From Pantoea eucalypti (GTDB taxonomy: Bacteria; Pseudomonadota; Gammaproteobacteria; Enterobacterales; Enterobacteriaceae), in contig NZ_CP045723.1 in the NCBI RefSeq assembly GCF_009646115.1, positions 1-64,000 of the forward strand: a stretch of DNA of 64,000 nucleotides. The letters are read 5' to 3'. Both the position numbers and the translations under genes were made by a program. The notes under the pieces were generated by a model. That model had not been told where the DNA came from and did no database searches. It saw nothing but the letters and a program-made list of their open reading frames with translations. Shown here in pieces: positions 48,002-56,072 of the stretch (its first letter is position 1; every line of letters begins with the position of its first letter).

Positions 48002-49941
48002 ATGAGTAATATTCTTAACAATATTAATCTTACCGCTAAGTTTGCAATTCTGGGCTTGTTTTGCCTTGTTCTTTTTTCAGTTCCTACCGTGCTTTTTGTG
48101 TCAGAAGGTAATAAATATATTCAGGACAAGCAGAAAGAAGTCACAGGAGTGCCTGCTGAAAACAAAATCCTTGCCCTCTTGAATCTGATACAGCGCCATC
48201 GCGCTGAAACAGCCCTCGCTATTGCGCAAAAAAATCCTGCCACCTCATCGCGTCTAAGTGTTAGAGATGACATTGTTACTATCACCGATGCCATCAAGAA
48301 AGAGATGGCGCAGACAGAAGGCAGTGCGGGTTTAATCGATAAAATTAATGGGGTGCGTGCACAGTGGGACGCGCTGCAGCAGGACATTGATGCTTCGAAA
48401 CTGGATCAAACGGCCAGCCTTGACGCACATGCGCAACTCATCCGCAAACTTCTTAACACAAACCGCGACGTGCTGGATTTTTACGGTCTGTCGCTTGATT
48501 CAGATATCAGTACGTACCGCCTGATTACCAGCAATTTCTCATCATTGCCTGAGCTTACCGAAAGTCTGGGTAAAATTCGTGCGTTCGGGACTTCACTGCT
48601 TGCAAGGAAAGAAGCCGTTAGTGAGGCTGACTCTGTCCGTATGGAATCATTAATCAGCACGGGTGCCTATAATCTGGATATGTTTGCTCAGGACTCAGAG
48701 AAGCTTTTTTCGTCTGATACAGGGCTGAAGCAGAAATTCAGTGCCGATGCCGACGGGGCCGTACAGGAAGCCCAAAATGCCCTGAAAACTGCAGGTGAGT
48801 TATTTATTAGCCGCAGTATGACGAATCAGAGTCCTCAGGACTATGCCGCACTTTTTACCAGCGCGATTAACAGATTCAGCACCTACGCGATTGCGGGCGG
48901 TAATGAACTGAATGACATGCTGAACCAGCAGATTACGGACCACCGGCATGCACAGTATGGTTTGCTGAGCGTTCTTCTCTTTATGGTCCTGCTTTCTGTC
49001 GTTTTCGCATTGATTATTATCCGTTCTGTAACACGACCTATCGGTGCCGCGTCCAAGCTTGCGCTTGAAGTGGCAGAAGGCGATCTGACCGCATCTTTTT
49101 CCGTGACAGGACGCAATGAAACAGCCGGTCTGCTTAAGGCATTACTGCAGATGAGTCAGCGCCTGACGGTGACGGTAGAAAAACATTAAAAAGTAATGCT
49201 GTCACCATTGCCACCTCATCTGAGGAGATTGCCCGCGGTAACGGCGATCTTTCTGCGAGGACGGAAGAACAGGCTGCATCGCTGGCTGAAACAGCCGCCA
49301 GTATGGAACAACTCTCTTCGATCATCGGCAACAATGCTGAAAACACCCGCCATGCTGCAGAAATGGCCAGCTCGGCTACCAGCGCGGCATTGCGTGGCGG
49401 TCAGGCAATGGAATCAGTGCTGGGTTCCATGGAGAAAATCAGCAGCAGTGCAGGGCAGATTAAGGAAATCATTTCTGTCATTGATGGGATTGCGTTTCAG
49501 ACGAATATTCTCGCGTTAAACGCGGCTGTTGAAGCTGCCCGGGCCGGTGAGCACGGTAAGGGCTTTGCGGTTGTTGCGGCGGAAGTCAGATCGCTGGCAC
49601 AGCGCTCGGCTGGCGCGGCGAAAGAAATTAAAGGACTGATCGAACAGTCTGTGGAGAATGCTGAGCAGGGCATTTCGATGGCCCGGGATGCAGGTGAAAA
49701 AGTGAAGGAGAGTATGGATGCGATTGAACAGACAGCACAGCTGGTGAGAGAGATTTCATCTTCTTCAGAAGAGCAGAGTGCAGGCGTATCGCAGATAAAT
49801 ATTGCCGTTACTCAGATGGATCAGGTCACACAGCAGAATGCCGTGCTCGTTGAAGAGTCAGCATCGTCTGCTGATGAACTTGCAAGTCGAGCCGCTAATC
49901 TGAGGGACGCTGTTAGCGTGTTCCGCACAAACGCTGGTTAA
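48002..49941 (+). pseudogene. Methyl-accepting chemotaxis protein, frameshifted
   Basis: The first part (48002-49189) has the chemoreceptor layout: membrane helix 1 (FAILGLFCLVLFSVPTVLFV), a four-helix periplasmic sensor with HRAETALAIAQKN, helix 2 (YGLLSVLLFMVLLSVVFALI) and a HAMP domain (RPIGAASKLALEVAEGDLTA). It stops after VEKH. The rest of the protein, with methylation helices and the tip hairpin ([40 protein letters not shown]), continues in another frame up to 49941. One missing T near 49187 (CATTAAAAAGT for CATTTAAAAAGT) restores H-L-K-S-N-A-V. Real pseudogene or assembly error; intact it would be about 646 residues. Confidence 0.85.
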
Positions 49942-50030
49942 AATTTCCGTTAACTACTTCTTTTATATGTCTGTAAACGGCGTGCTGCCAGGCGCATTTC
50001 TGAGGTCTGTCATCTCAGTAACAGTATCTC

Positions 50031-50056
50031 TTAAGCCATCCTACGGGATGGCTTAA
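50031..50056. terminator. Stem-loop after the chemoreceptor gene
   Basis: TTAAGCCATCC-tac-GGGATGGCTTAA, an 11-bp stem. Confidence 0.6.
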
Positions 50057-50190
50057 TTCCTTCCTTACGTTCCGTAGATCTTTTTTGAATTCTGCTGTCA
50101 AAATACAGGTCACTTTAAGCCGCTTCAGGCATTCCTTTAACAATAAAAAATTCATCCCGACAAACAATTTTATCAATAAATCAATGCACT

Positions 50191-50209
50191 AACCCTTCAG
50201 GGTTTTTTA
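50191..50209 (+). terminator. Rho-independent terminator
   Basis: AACCC-ttca-GGGTT followed by a T run, in the gap between the chemoreceptor pseudogene and the acetyltransferase gene. Confidence 0.65.
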
Positions 50210-50388
50210 TTTTATCGGAAATAGCGAATTTCGCCGCTGTCACAAGGAAGCCTAACGTGAACGGGTCGTCCGCTATGAGCGAAAAGTAGAAGTTCAAAAC
50301 GCGAGAATTTTTACTTATAACCAAAGTACTACTCACATCATGATGTGTTAGCCTTGAAGTAATAGAACTATTCAAATCGGGAGGAGTT

Positions 50389-51021
50389 ATGCACGGGCCA
50401 AGTCCATACTGTAGACATCCAATGGAGGGTTTTCCTCAGGTTTGTTTCATTAAAAATACGATAACAAATCCCAACATTATTGTTGGTGATTTTACCTACT
50501 ACGATGATCCCGAGGACTCAGAAAACTTCGAACGGAATGTTCTTTATCATTTCCCTTTTGTAGGCGACAAATTAATCATCGGTAACTTTTGCGCTATCGC
50601 AAAAGGTGTTCAATTCATAATGAATGGAGCAAATCATAAGCTTTCTGGATTCTCTACTTTTCCGTTTTATATCTTCGGAAATGGATGGGAAAAAGCCATG
50701 CCACAAGCTGGTGATTTGCCATACAAAGGTGACACGGTGATCGGTAGCGATGTATGGATCGGGTATGATGCATTGATTATGCCAGGAGTGACTATCGGCA
50801 ACGGTGCAATTATCTCTTCACGCTCGGTCGTTACTTCTGATGTACCGGCATATGCGGTTGTGGGAGGAAATCCTGCTAAAGTTATCAAAAAACGTTTTAC
50901 AGATGAAACCATAGCGGCACTGGAAAAGCTGGCATGGTGGAATTGGCCAGTGGAAAAGATTACTCAAAATATTACGGCAATAGTGTCCAATGATATTGAT
51001 GTATTGCTCAATGAGGGCTGA
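50389..51021 (+). CDS. Vat/CatB-type xenobiotic O-acetyltransferase (left-handed beta-helix)
   Basis: 210 residues behind a strong GGGAGGAG site. The hexapeptide-repeat fold is clear ([59 protein letters not shown]), and [20 protein letters not shown], the MNGANH stretch with candidate catalytic His83, and [17 protein letters not shown] match the Vat streptogramin A acetyltransferases (VatD/VatF) more closely than CatB. The enzyme transfers acetyl from acetyl-CoA to a hydroxyl on the antibiotic. Gram-negative hosts are naturally hardly sensitive to streptogramin A, so the true substrate may differ. Cargo gene, AT-rich. Confidence 0.85.
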   Translation: MHGPSPYCRHPMEGFPQVCFIKNTITNPNIIVGDFTYYDDPEDSENFERNVLYHFPFVGDKLIIGNFCAIAKGVQFIMNGANHKLSGFSTFPFYIFGNGWEKAMPQAGDLPYKGDTVIGSDVWIGYDALIMPGVTIGNGAIISSRSVVTSDVPAYAVVGGNPAKVIKKRFTDETIAALEKLAWWNWPVEKITQNITAIVSNDIDVLLNEG

Positions 51022-51108
51022 TTTCCCAAGGCTGCTGAAGACTTATCTTGGTATGTAGCATGAGAGCAATTTCTGGTCTTAGTACCAACGTGCTGACGTA
51101 GAGGTAAA

Positions 51109-51132
51109 GTCCGCTTCTGGCACAGAGCGGAC
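51109..51132. repeat. Imperfect palindrome, right copy
   Basis: GTCCGCTTCTGGCAC...AGCGGAC, one mismatch (A to G) to the copy at 47725. The pair brackets the chemoreceptor and acetyltransferase cargo. Confidence 0.7.
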
Positions 51133-51199
51133 TATAGGTGCTTAATGCCCGCTATGAGCTAATACAATGGCCACACCATGCGGCGTTTCTTCCCAGCGC

Positions 51200-51224
51200 A
51201 AATTACAAACTCCATACAGTCCGT
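51200..51224 (+). promoter_or_regulatory. Late promoter, copy F (endolysin)
   Basis: CAAATTACAAACTCCATACA, the best match to the late-element consensus; -10 TACAGT. It starts about 50 bases before the endolysin start codon. Confidence 0.7.
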
Positions 51225-51254
51225 CTCTTCATCAACACTGAGAGCGGAATCATT

Positions 51255-51746
51255 ATGGATCAATCTTCGAACCGTAAAGCCTTTGGCGACATGCTGGCCT
51301 TTTCCGAAGGCACCAGTACCCACCCATTAACCCGCACGAATGGCTATGACGTCATTGTGACAGGGCTGGGCGAAAAGCAGGGCGAAGTCTTTACCGACTT
51401 CAGCGATCACCCGTTTACACATCGCCGCGCAAAAGAGCTTAACAGCAATGGCCTGGCATCCACGGCAGCGGGCCGTTATCAGCAGCTTTACCGCTACTGG
51501 CCTGCCTACAAAAAACAGTTGAACCTGCCTGATTTTAGTCCTGCCTCACAAGAGCGCTTACTCGATCAGCTGCTTAAAGAGCAGGGTGCTTATGCTGATG
51601 TACTGGCCGGACGTATCCGCACGGCAATTGGTAAAACCAACGATATCTGGGCCTCACTGACCGGATCGCCGTATGGTCAGAAAACGCATGCCATTGAGAC
51701 GCTACTCAATGCCTACCAGAAAGCCGGAGGTGTAATTACCGACTAA
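51255..51746 (+). CDS. Lambda R-type endolysin (lytic transglycosylase)
   Basis: Start at ATG 51255 (DQSSNRKAFGDMLAFSEGT), giving 163 residues (lambda R 158). Glu18 in MLAFSEGT equals catalytic Glu19 of lambda R; RTNGYDVIVTG, FTDFSDHPF, GRYQQLYRYWPAYKKQLNLP and TNDIWASLTGSPYGQ follow the lambda protein. It cleaves the MurNAc-GlcNAc bond without hydrolysis. No signal or anchor peptide is present, so it is cytoplasmic and needs holin lesions. P1 instead carries Lyz, a SAR-type T4-like lysozyme, so this is a replaced lysis gene. It ends four bases into the convergent next gene. Confidence 0.92.
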   Translation: MDQSSNRKAFGDMLAFSEGTSTHPLTRTNGYDVIVTGLGEKQGEVFTDFSDHPFTHRRAKELNSNGLASTAAGRYQQLYRYWPAYKKQLNLPDFSPASQERLLDQLLKEQGAYADVLAGRIRTAIGKTNDIWASLTGSPYGQKTHAIETLLNAYQKAGGVITD

Positions 51747-52636
51747 CAGCCGCGCCAGCCTTCAGGGATCGCATAATCAACTTTTGAGTAGTCGCCGCTT
51801 AACGAGTCAACATAGCGGCGGCTTTTAGGGCTTCGATCACCAGTAGACTTAGTTTTAAAGCTGGACTTCAGCGCCTGATACGCTTCATGCAGTATTCCGC
51901 CTTTGCGCTGAAATTCTTCTGCGCGCCGTTCGCTCTGTGCTGCTGACGATGCGGCTGCCAATTGCTTCTGTGTATTCTGGTAAAAACCAAACTTTTTAGC
52001 AGGTGCTGACGTCTCAGGCTTGTCTTTAGTCATTTCCAGCGTGTCAGAATTTGATGGTTCCCCATTTAGTTTTTTTCTTTTACTGGAGTGATCTCTTACT
52101 TCTTGTTGGTCACTTTGACCAGGGGTGGCTTGTTCATTTTGACTAGGGGTAGCGTGGATAAAATTGTTTTTAAAGAATGCTTTAGCAACTATCTTCCTGA
52201 CAATGGTTTGACGCCCTGAAGGCTCCAGATTGGCCTCTTTCAGCGCTTCCAGACTTGCACAAACAAACGACAGCGCTTTGCTGGTGAATGTGTATTTACT
52301 GGGCTTGCTGACGCTATGATTTTTAACGTCTCGCTGTTCTTCATAGCTGAGGATACCCAGCTTGACGGCTAAGCGATAAGCGCGCTGAACGGTAGAGATA
52401 CTGCACCCTGCATCTTCAGCCAGATTTCTGAGTGACTTAACGATGATGAAGTCAGACGTTGAACCAGCCAGGTTGCAGGCAAATTTTAAAACGCGTGTGA
52501 GTGATTTTGGTAGTGGGGAAAGTTCAATTATATGAGTGAGATTGAAGCCTGAAATTCGGATAGATCTGTGTTCGTTATTTGAGCGATGTGCGGGAAATGT
52601 GTTGCCGGGATCGGCGCTATTAGATACTATAGGCAC
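51743..52636 (-). CDS. Helix-turn-helix protein, putative lytic replication protein (RepL-like place)
   Basis: GTG start, 297 residues. A winged-helix/HTH lies near residues 60-95 (SLRNLAEDAGCSISTVQRAY), preceded by LPKSLTRVLKFACNLAG. The C-terminal half is polar, Ser/Lys/Gln-rich and probably disordered, with an FGFYQNTQKQLAAASSAAQS segment. This layout resembles phage/plasmid replication initiators. P1 RepL, the lytic initiator, has a similar length (281), but I cannot confirm homology. The upstream 300 bases contain repeated words that could be RepL sites. The stop overlaps the convergent endolysin end by four bases. Confidence 0.55.
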   Translation of the reverse strand: MPIVSNSADPGNTFPAHRSNNEHRSIRISGFNLTHIIELSPLPKSLTRVLKFACNLAGSTSDFIIVKSLRNLAEDAGCSISTVQRAYRLAVKLGILSYEEQRDVKNHSVSKPSKYTFTSKALSFVCASLEALKEANLEPSGRQTIVRKIVAKAFFKNNFIHATPSQNEQATPGQSDQQEVRDHSSKRKKLNGEPSNSDTLEMTKDKPETSAPAKKFGFYQNTQKQLAAASSAAQSERRAEEFQRKGGILHEAYQALKSSFKTKSTGDRSPKSRRYVDSLSGDYSKVDYAIPEGWRGC

Positions 52637-52960
52637 GTCTTTTGTTCCTAATTGTTCGGCACAGAGACACGTCTCAGTTCCTTTTTAGGTCGGGAACTAA
52701 GGCACGTTGTCATCCACGAGACACAAGGTGCAATGCCTGCGTCACAGTGGTTTAAATGGCAACTTCCTGTCAAAGAAGCTGTTCGGCACAACGCCGGTGT
52801 GGTCCGCAAAACCACGCAAAGTTGTTGAAAATCGTCTGCGCTAACAGGCGATTTTTTTTCGTCCTCTCATTCAGTCGCTAAACTGAATTTGAGCGCGGAT
52901 GATAAACGCGATCCGAAAAAGGATCAACACTCAGTTTTTTCCTAATTTTTAGTTTTGACT
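52637..52960. other. Intergenic region with repeated words upstream of the HTH gene
   Basis: TGTTCGGCACA occurs twice (about 52653 and 52781), GAGACACGTCTC is a near-palindrome, and GAGACACAAGG and GGCACGTTGTC are partial repeats. The arrangement is that of a protein-binding control region or origin. No ORF of note. Confidence 0.4.
52829..52859 (+). terminator. Rho-independent terminator
   Basis: AAATCGTCTG...CAGGCGATTT with eight T residues. The rightward RNA ending here has no ORF and runs antisense to nothing known; it might be a small RNA. Confidence 0.7.
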
Positions 52961-52993
52961 AAAACGTGCCCCAGTTTTCAGGGCACGGTTTTC
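52961..52993. terminator. Bidirectional terminator after pro
   Basis: AAAACGTGCCC and GGGCACGGTTTT pair around a nine-base loop, twelve bases downstream of the leftward pro stop codon. Confidence 0.8.
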
Positions 52994-53004
52994 TTCTTGC
53001 CTTA

Positions 53005-54006
53005 TTATTTTGGGTTAATCCATAGCAGTGGTGTTGAGACCACAGCTGGCGGGCGCGTTTGTGGTAATGTGTGCTGGTGGGCTGATCCGATTGGCAGTGT
53101 TGCCGTCGCATTTGTGCCGATTGATTCCAGCATTGCAGCGACAATCTGCGCATCTTCAGGCGTATCCATACGGCATAATGCCGCCTGCTGGGCTTTACTT
53201 AAAAACAGCGGCATGTTAGCCAGCGCATCCTTCATAATCCGGCGTCGCGCCTTTGCCACGGTGCCTGCACTCTCAATCATCAGCTGCGCGCTGCGCAGAC
53301 GTTCCTCCAGCTCCAGACGCTTGCCGTGCTCGATGTGGAGCGCCGATTCCAGCAGCGAAGAATCCGCAGATTCCAGCATGGCCGTCTGGCTACGCAGGGT
53401 TTCAAAGTGCTGGATAATGTCAGCCGCCTGATTTTCTGAATACCCCTTTTCCATTAGCCCCGCGTGAATGGCGTCGGCGCGTTCATTGGCCGATTCCAGC
53501 AGCAGTGCAGGGTGATCCTGGCTGATATAGTTCGGATTGGTCACGTAGTCGAAGCCGTGAAAGCTGGTCACTTTTGAAATGGCGTTATCGTCGCCGCCAG
53601 TCGCCCAAGACCAGCCACCAGCGCGGGAACGGTTCATGCCGTCAACGATGTTGCCAGGCTCGGTGTCCAGAATCTCCTGAACGTGAGTCACGATGCCGTT
53701 ATCATCCACGCTGGCCTCCAGCGTACGGTTTGATGGTACGTTTTCCAGCGTGACCGGCTTACCGTCAATCATGACGACTGCAAATTCCGGCAGGTTTAGC
53801 CGTCCGGTCTTCGCGTAATAGGCGGCGCGACGTCCGTGGCCGTAATAGCCGAACATTTCTCCCAGCTGAATGCGCTCCTGAGTTTCGGAGCTGGCGAACG
53901 TTTCGCGCACCGATCGCAGCAGGTAATTGCGGTCATTCTGTGGAGTAAAGCGGCGGATTTTATCAATCAGGGAAAAACGATCCGTTACCGTGCGGAGTGC
54001 TTCCAT
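53005..54006 (-). CDS. pro: Head-processing protein, P1 Pro-like
   Basis: 333 residues, leftward, behind a GAGGAA site. The beta-rich N-terminal half (PEFAVVMIDGKPVTLENVPS; GIVTHVQEILDTEPGNIVDG; SKVTSFHGFDYVTNPNY) has the style of prohead proteases with a candidate His in SFHGFD and Ser in MNRSRAGGWSW. The C-terminal half is a charged coiled coil (LEESLHIEHGKRLELEERLR-type), usual for protease-scaffold proteins. P1 has prt, pro and darB together, as here. It would trim Dar and head proteins. A late promoter copy lies 70 bases upstream. Confidence 0.72.
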   Translation of the reverse strand: MEALRTVTDRFSLIDKIRRFTPQNDRNYLLRSVRETFASSETQERIQLGEMFGYYGHGRRAAYYAKTGRLNLPEFAVVMIDGKPVTLENVPSNRTLEASVDDNGIVTHVQEILDTEPGNIVDGMNRSRAGGWSWATGGDDNAISKVTSFHGFDYVTNPNYISQDHPALLLESANERADAIHAGLMEKGYSENQAADIIQHFETLRSQTAMLESADSSLLESALHIEHGKRLELEERLRSAQLMIESAGTVAKARRRIMKDALANMPLFLSKAQQAALCRMDTPEDAQIVAAMLESIGTNATATLPIGSAHQHTLPQTRPPAVVSTPLLWINPK

Positions 54007-54074
54007 AACTTCCTCTTAATTACTATGGGATGCCCCGTAAAGCGGCGGCAGTGCTGGCGGTTGCCTGCACGAAA

Positions 54075-54097
54075 GGATGGTAGAAAGGTTGTAATTT
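54075..54097 (-). promoter_or_regulatory. Late promoter, copy H (pro)
   Basis: Read leftward, AAATTACAACCTTTCTACCA matches copy F at most positions through the -10 (TACCAT). It begins about 90 bases before the pro start codon. The only copy of the seven on the reverse strand. Confidence 0.6.
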
Positions 54098-54164
54098 ATG
54101 GGGTTAGTGATTCTTTAATAATGGCTGGATCTATTGACCAGTGGATAATTTCACATAAGACATA

Positions 54165-54192
54165 TTGAATTTATCAGCACGGTGGCTATAGT
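54165..54192 (+). promoter_or_regulatory. Sigma70 promoter of the C4-like RNA
   Basis: TTGAAT (54165-54170), 16 bases, TATAGT (54187-54192). Transcription would start near 54199, at the beginning of the C4-like RNA. Confidence 0.6.
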
Positions 54193-54198
54193 GTGCGC

Positions 54199-54430
54199 GC
54201 CGCTGAAGAGATCCAGCGGCCAGGCTTGGAACCCTGAAAAAGCATGAGAACTGGCACATTGTGCCTTCGGCGCTACCACGTCCGGATTACTCCGGGCGTA
54301 TCTATGGTGGCGTTGGTGGGGCTACCTTCGGGTAGGCCGGTTTTCTTGTGCACCGGTAGTTCCAACCCTGTCAACGTCACCACCCGGAGATTGGAACCTC
54401 CTGTAGTGACGCTTCTTTTCGCACAAGGAG
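54199..54430 (+). ncRNA. c4: C4-like antisense RNA and leader
   Basis: The leader contains TTGGAAC (54226-54232), then GGCTACC-ttcg-GGTAGGCC as a tight hairpin, then TTCTTGTGCACCGGT, GTTCCAA (54359-54365) and a second TTGGAAC (54391-54397). This alternation of complementary elements on one transcript, upstream of a small ORF, is the C4 antisense RNA scheme of P1/P7 and related prophages: processed C4 pairs with complementary sequences around the downstream ribosome binding site and represses translation and, through Rho, transcription. C4 in P1 belongs to immI (c4-icd-ant); here it lies between pro and prt. Confidence 0.65.
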
Positions 54431-54436
54431 CATTTC

Positions 54437-54694
54437 ATGCCTGACATCCCCGACACGCCACCCCCGGCGACACTACTGTTTGAGCGTGCTATGACCGCTA
54501 TCAGCCAGACTGAAAGCGTCATCTGCCGTCGTGCCAAATGGGGTAATACACCCGTTCACGTTTTTACTCAGAATGACGCTGACAGCCAGAAGACATTTAT
54601 CGTCATGGGTGAAACGGGCGTGCTATTTTTCTATGATCCTACGCCTGAAGATATTCTATCGTCAGACTGGCAGGTCATTTCGCTGCTACACTGA
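54437..54694 (+). CDS. Small protein behind the C4-like leader (85 aa)
   Basis: ATG behind AAGGAG. Starts PDIPDTPPPATLLFERAMTA; the rest (VICRRAKWGNTPVHVFTQND, FIVMGETGVLFFYDPTPEDI) is a compact alpha/beta domain. It occupies the place that icd (a cell-division inhibitor) has in P1 and ash-like genes in other prophages, but the sequence is not recognisably Icd. If C4 controls it, it should be silent in the lysogen. Confidence 0.65.
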   Translation: MPDIPDTPPPATLLFERAMTAISQTESVICRRAKWGNTPVHVFTQNDADSQKTFIVMGETGVLFFYDPTPEDILSSDWQVISLLH

Positions 54695-54918
54695 ATCGGC
54701 AATTTGTCATAGTGTCGCAAATTAGAGCTGATTCAGGTTTCAGCGGTTAATTCAGTTTAAATTACTCCGCTTGCCAGATCGTCTCTTTCGGGCGTATATA
54801 TGTCAGTACCAGGCTGAATATATAGTAGTGTCTGCCCGCAATTTAAGATTAATAATAAGAATCAATATCACTATCCTTTTCCTGTATAATCAGGATCATC
54901 CTTGCTTAAGGAATTAAC

Positions 54919-55398
54919 ATGTTAAAAGCAAAGAAATACTACGTGTCTTTTCATTATGAAAGCGGCACGCTGCTGCACCGGGAAGGCTGTAACTTACTCC
55001 CGAAATCGCCTGAAAGCCGGACTTTTATCGGCACCCTCTATACGTCGCAGCAGGCAATGACAGTAGCGGTGGTACATCATCGTAATACTGAACACTGCCC
55101 GGTATGTCTCAAGAAACAGAACCCCGAACAGGCTGATGCCCGTAAAGAGCAGTTCGCAAGCCTCAGCCAGAAACGGCGCACCGTAAATACAAAGAGACCT
55201 GTGTCTAAAGCAAAACCGGAGGTAGTGATAGCGACACAGAAATGCCAGTCCGATGGGGGGGCAAAAGTTATGCCAGCAGCAGCCGTAATGAAGAGCGCAA
55301 TGGCTCAGCCGCAGCACGGCCCGCAGCAGGTTGTGAGAATTAAAAAAGGTGTTGAAGCTGTTGCTGTGCAGCACTTTGTTTACAGTTGGCCTGATTAG
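54919..55398 (+). CDS. Putative zinc-binding hypothetical protein (159 aa)
   Basis: ATG behind TAAGGAATTAAC. HREGCNLLPKSPESRTFIGT and VVHHRNTEHCPVCLKKQNPE provide two Cys/His clusters (HxxxC and HCPVC) consistent with one zinc site. The C-terminal half is basic and low-complexity (KRRTVNTKRPVSKAKPEVV). Family not recognised; it could bind nucleic acid. It is followed by its own terminator. Confidence 0.6.
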   Translation: MLKAKKYYVSFHYESGTLLHREGCNLLPKSPESRTFIGTLYTSQQAMTVAVVHHRNTEHCPVCLKKQNPEQADARKEQFASLSQKRRTVNTKRPVSKAKPEVVIATQKCQSDGGAKVMPAAAVMKSAMAQPQHGPQQVVRIKKGVEAVAVQHFVYSWPD

Positions 55399-55447
55399 CT
55401 GCATCTGATACCACAAAAACAGTCTCCTGATAACTGGCTGTCTGTTA

Positions 55448-55480
55448 CCGCATGAAGGCTTACCTGCGTGCGGTTTTTTT
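55448..55480 (+). terminator. Terminator after the 54919 gene
   Basis: CCGCA and TGCGG arms with a 16-base loop followed by seven T residues. Confidence 0.7.
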
Positions 55481-56027
55481 CCTGCAATTAATACGTTAAC
55501 AAGTATTCATGTAATAACGCTTATTAATAATCAGCGTGATTTACTAAGCCAGTAATAGTCATTTTAATTATCCGGGCAAAATTACCTCTTGTTTTGTCCA
55601 TGGAAATTAGATAACACCGGGAAGTACAACTTTGTAAGGCTTAACTCTATATGGTTTTTTTGGTCTGGCATTATTCTCAAAAATTATGCTAAATTGGCTA
55701 TATATTTATGAAGTGAAAATTTAAATTCAGTCACTTACATGTTGCTGAATGGTGAGGTTTTAAACAACGCGATTAATAATTAGTGCAGGGTAAATCTATA
55801 GTCCGTTAAAAAATGTTTTTAAAAGTAAAACTAAAATGCTAAGTTTTGTTAACGCAGACGGGCTAATGTGAAAAAGGTTGTTATATAAATTTTACATACA
55901 TTCATCTGTCGCTATTACGGGTTATGGATAGCCATGAATAGTACCAATTCCGAATGATAATTTCGTTACGCACAGCACCTCTGTTTTTGTCATCCAGGTA
56001 TATCCGCATTGATAAGATTTTTATCAA
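55481..56027. other. AT-rich stretch without a gene
   Basis: About 550 bases, strongly AT-rich, with no ORF of interest. Some words (AAGTACAACTTTG, TTGTAAGGC) resemble the late element but with one base less spacing. It may have lost a gene. Confidence 0.5.
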
Positions 56028-56064
56028 CCGCACACCCCCTGAAAGTGGCGTGCGGCCTTTTTTT
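56028..56064 (+). terminator. Terminator facing the portal gene end
   Basis: CCGCAC...GTGCGG with a long loop, then a T run. Confidence 0.65.
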
Positions 56065-56072
56065 ATTGGTTG

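Noticed and set aside
55616..55645. Late-promoter-like words (AAGTACAACTTTG; reverse TTACAAAGTTGTAC)
   Set aside because: Spacing to a TAnnnT is one base short on both strands and no late gene follows closely.
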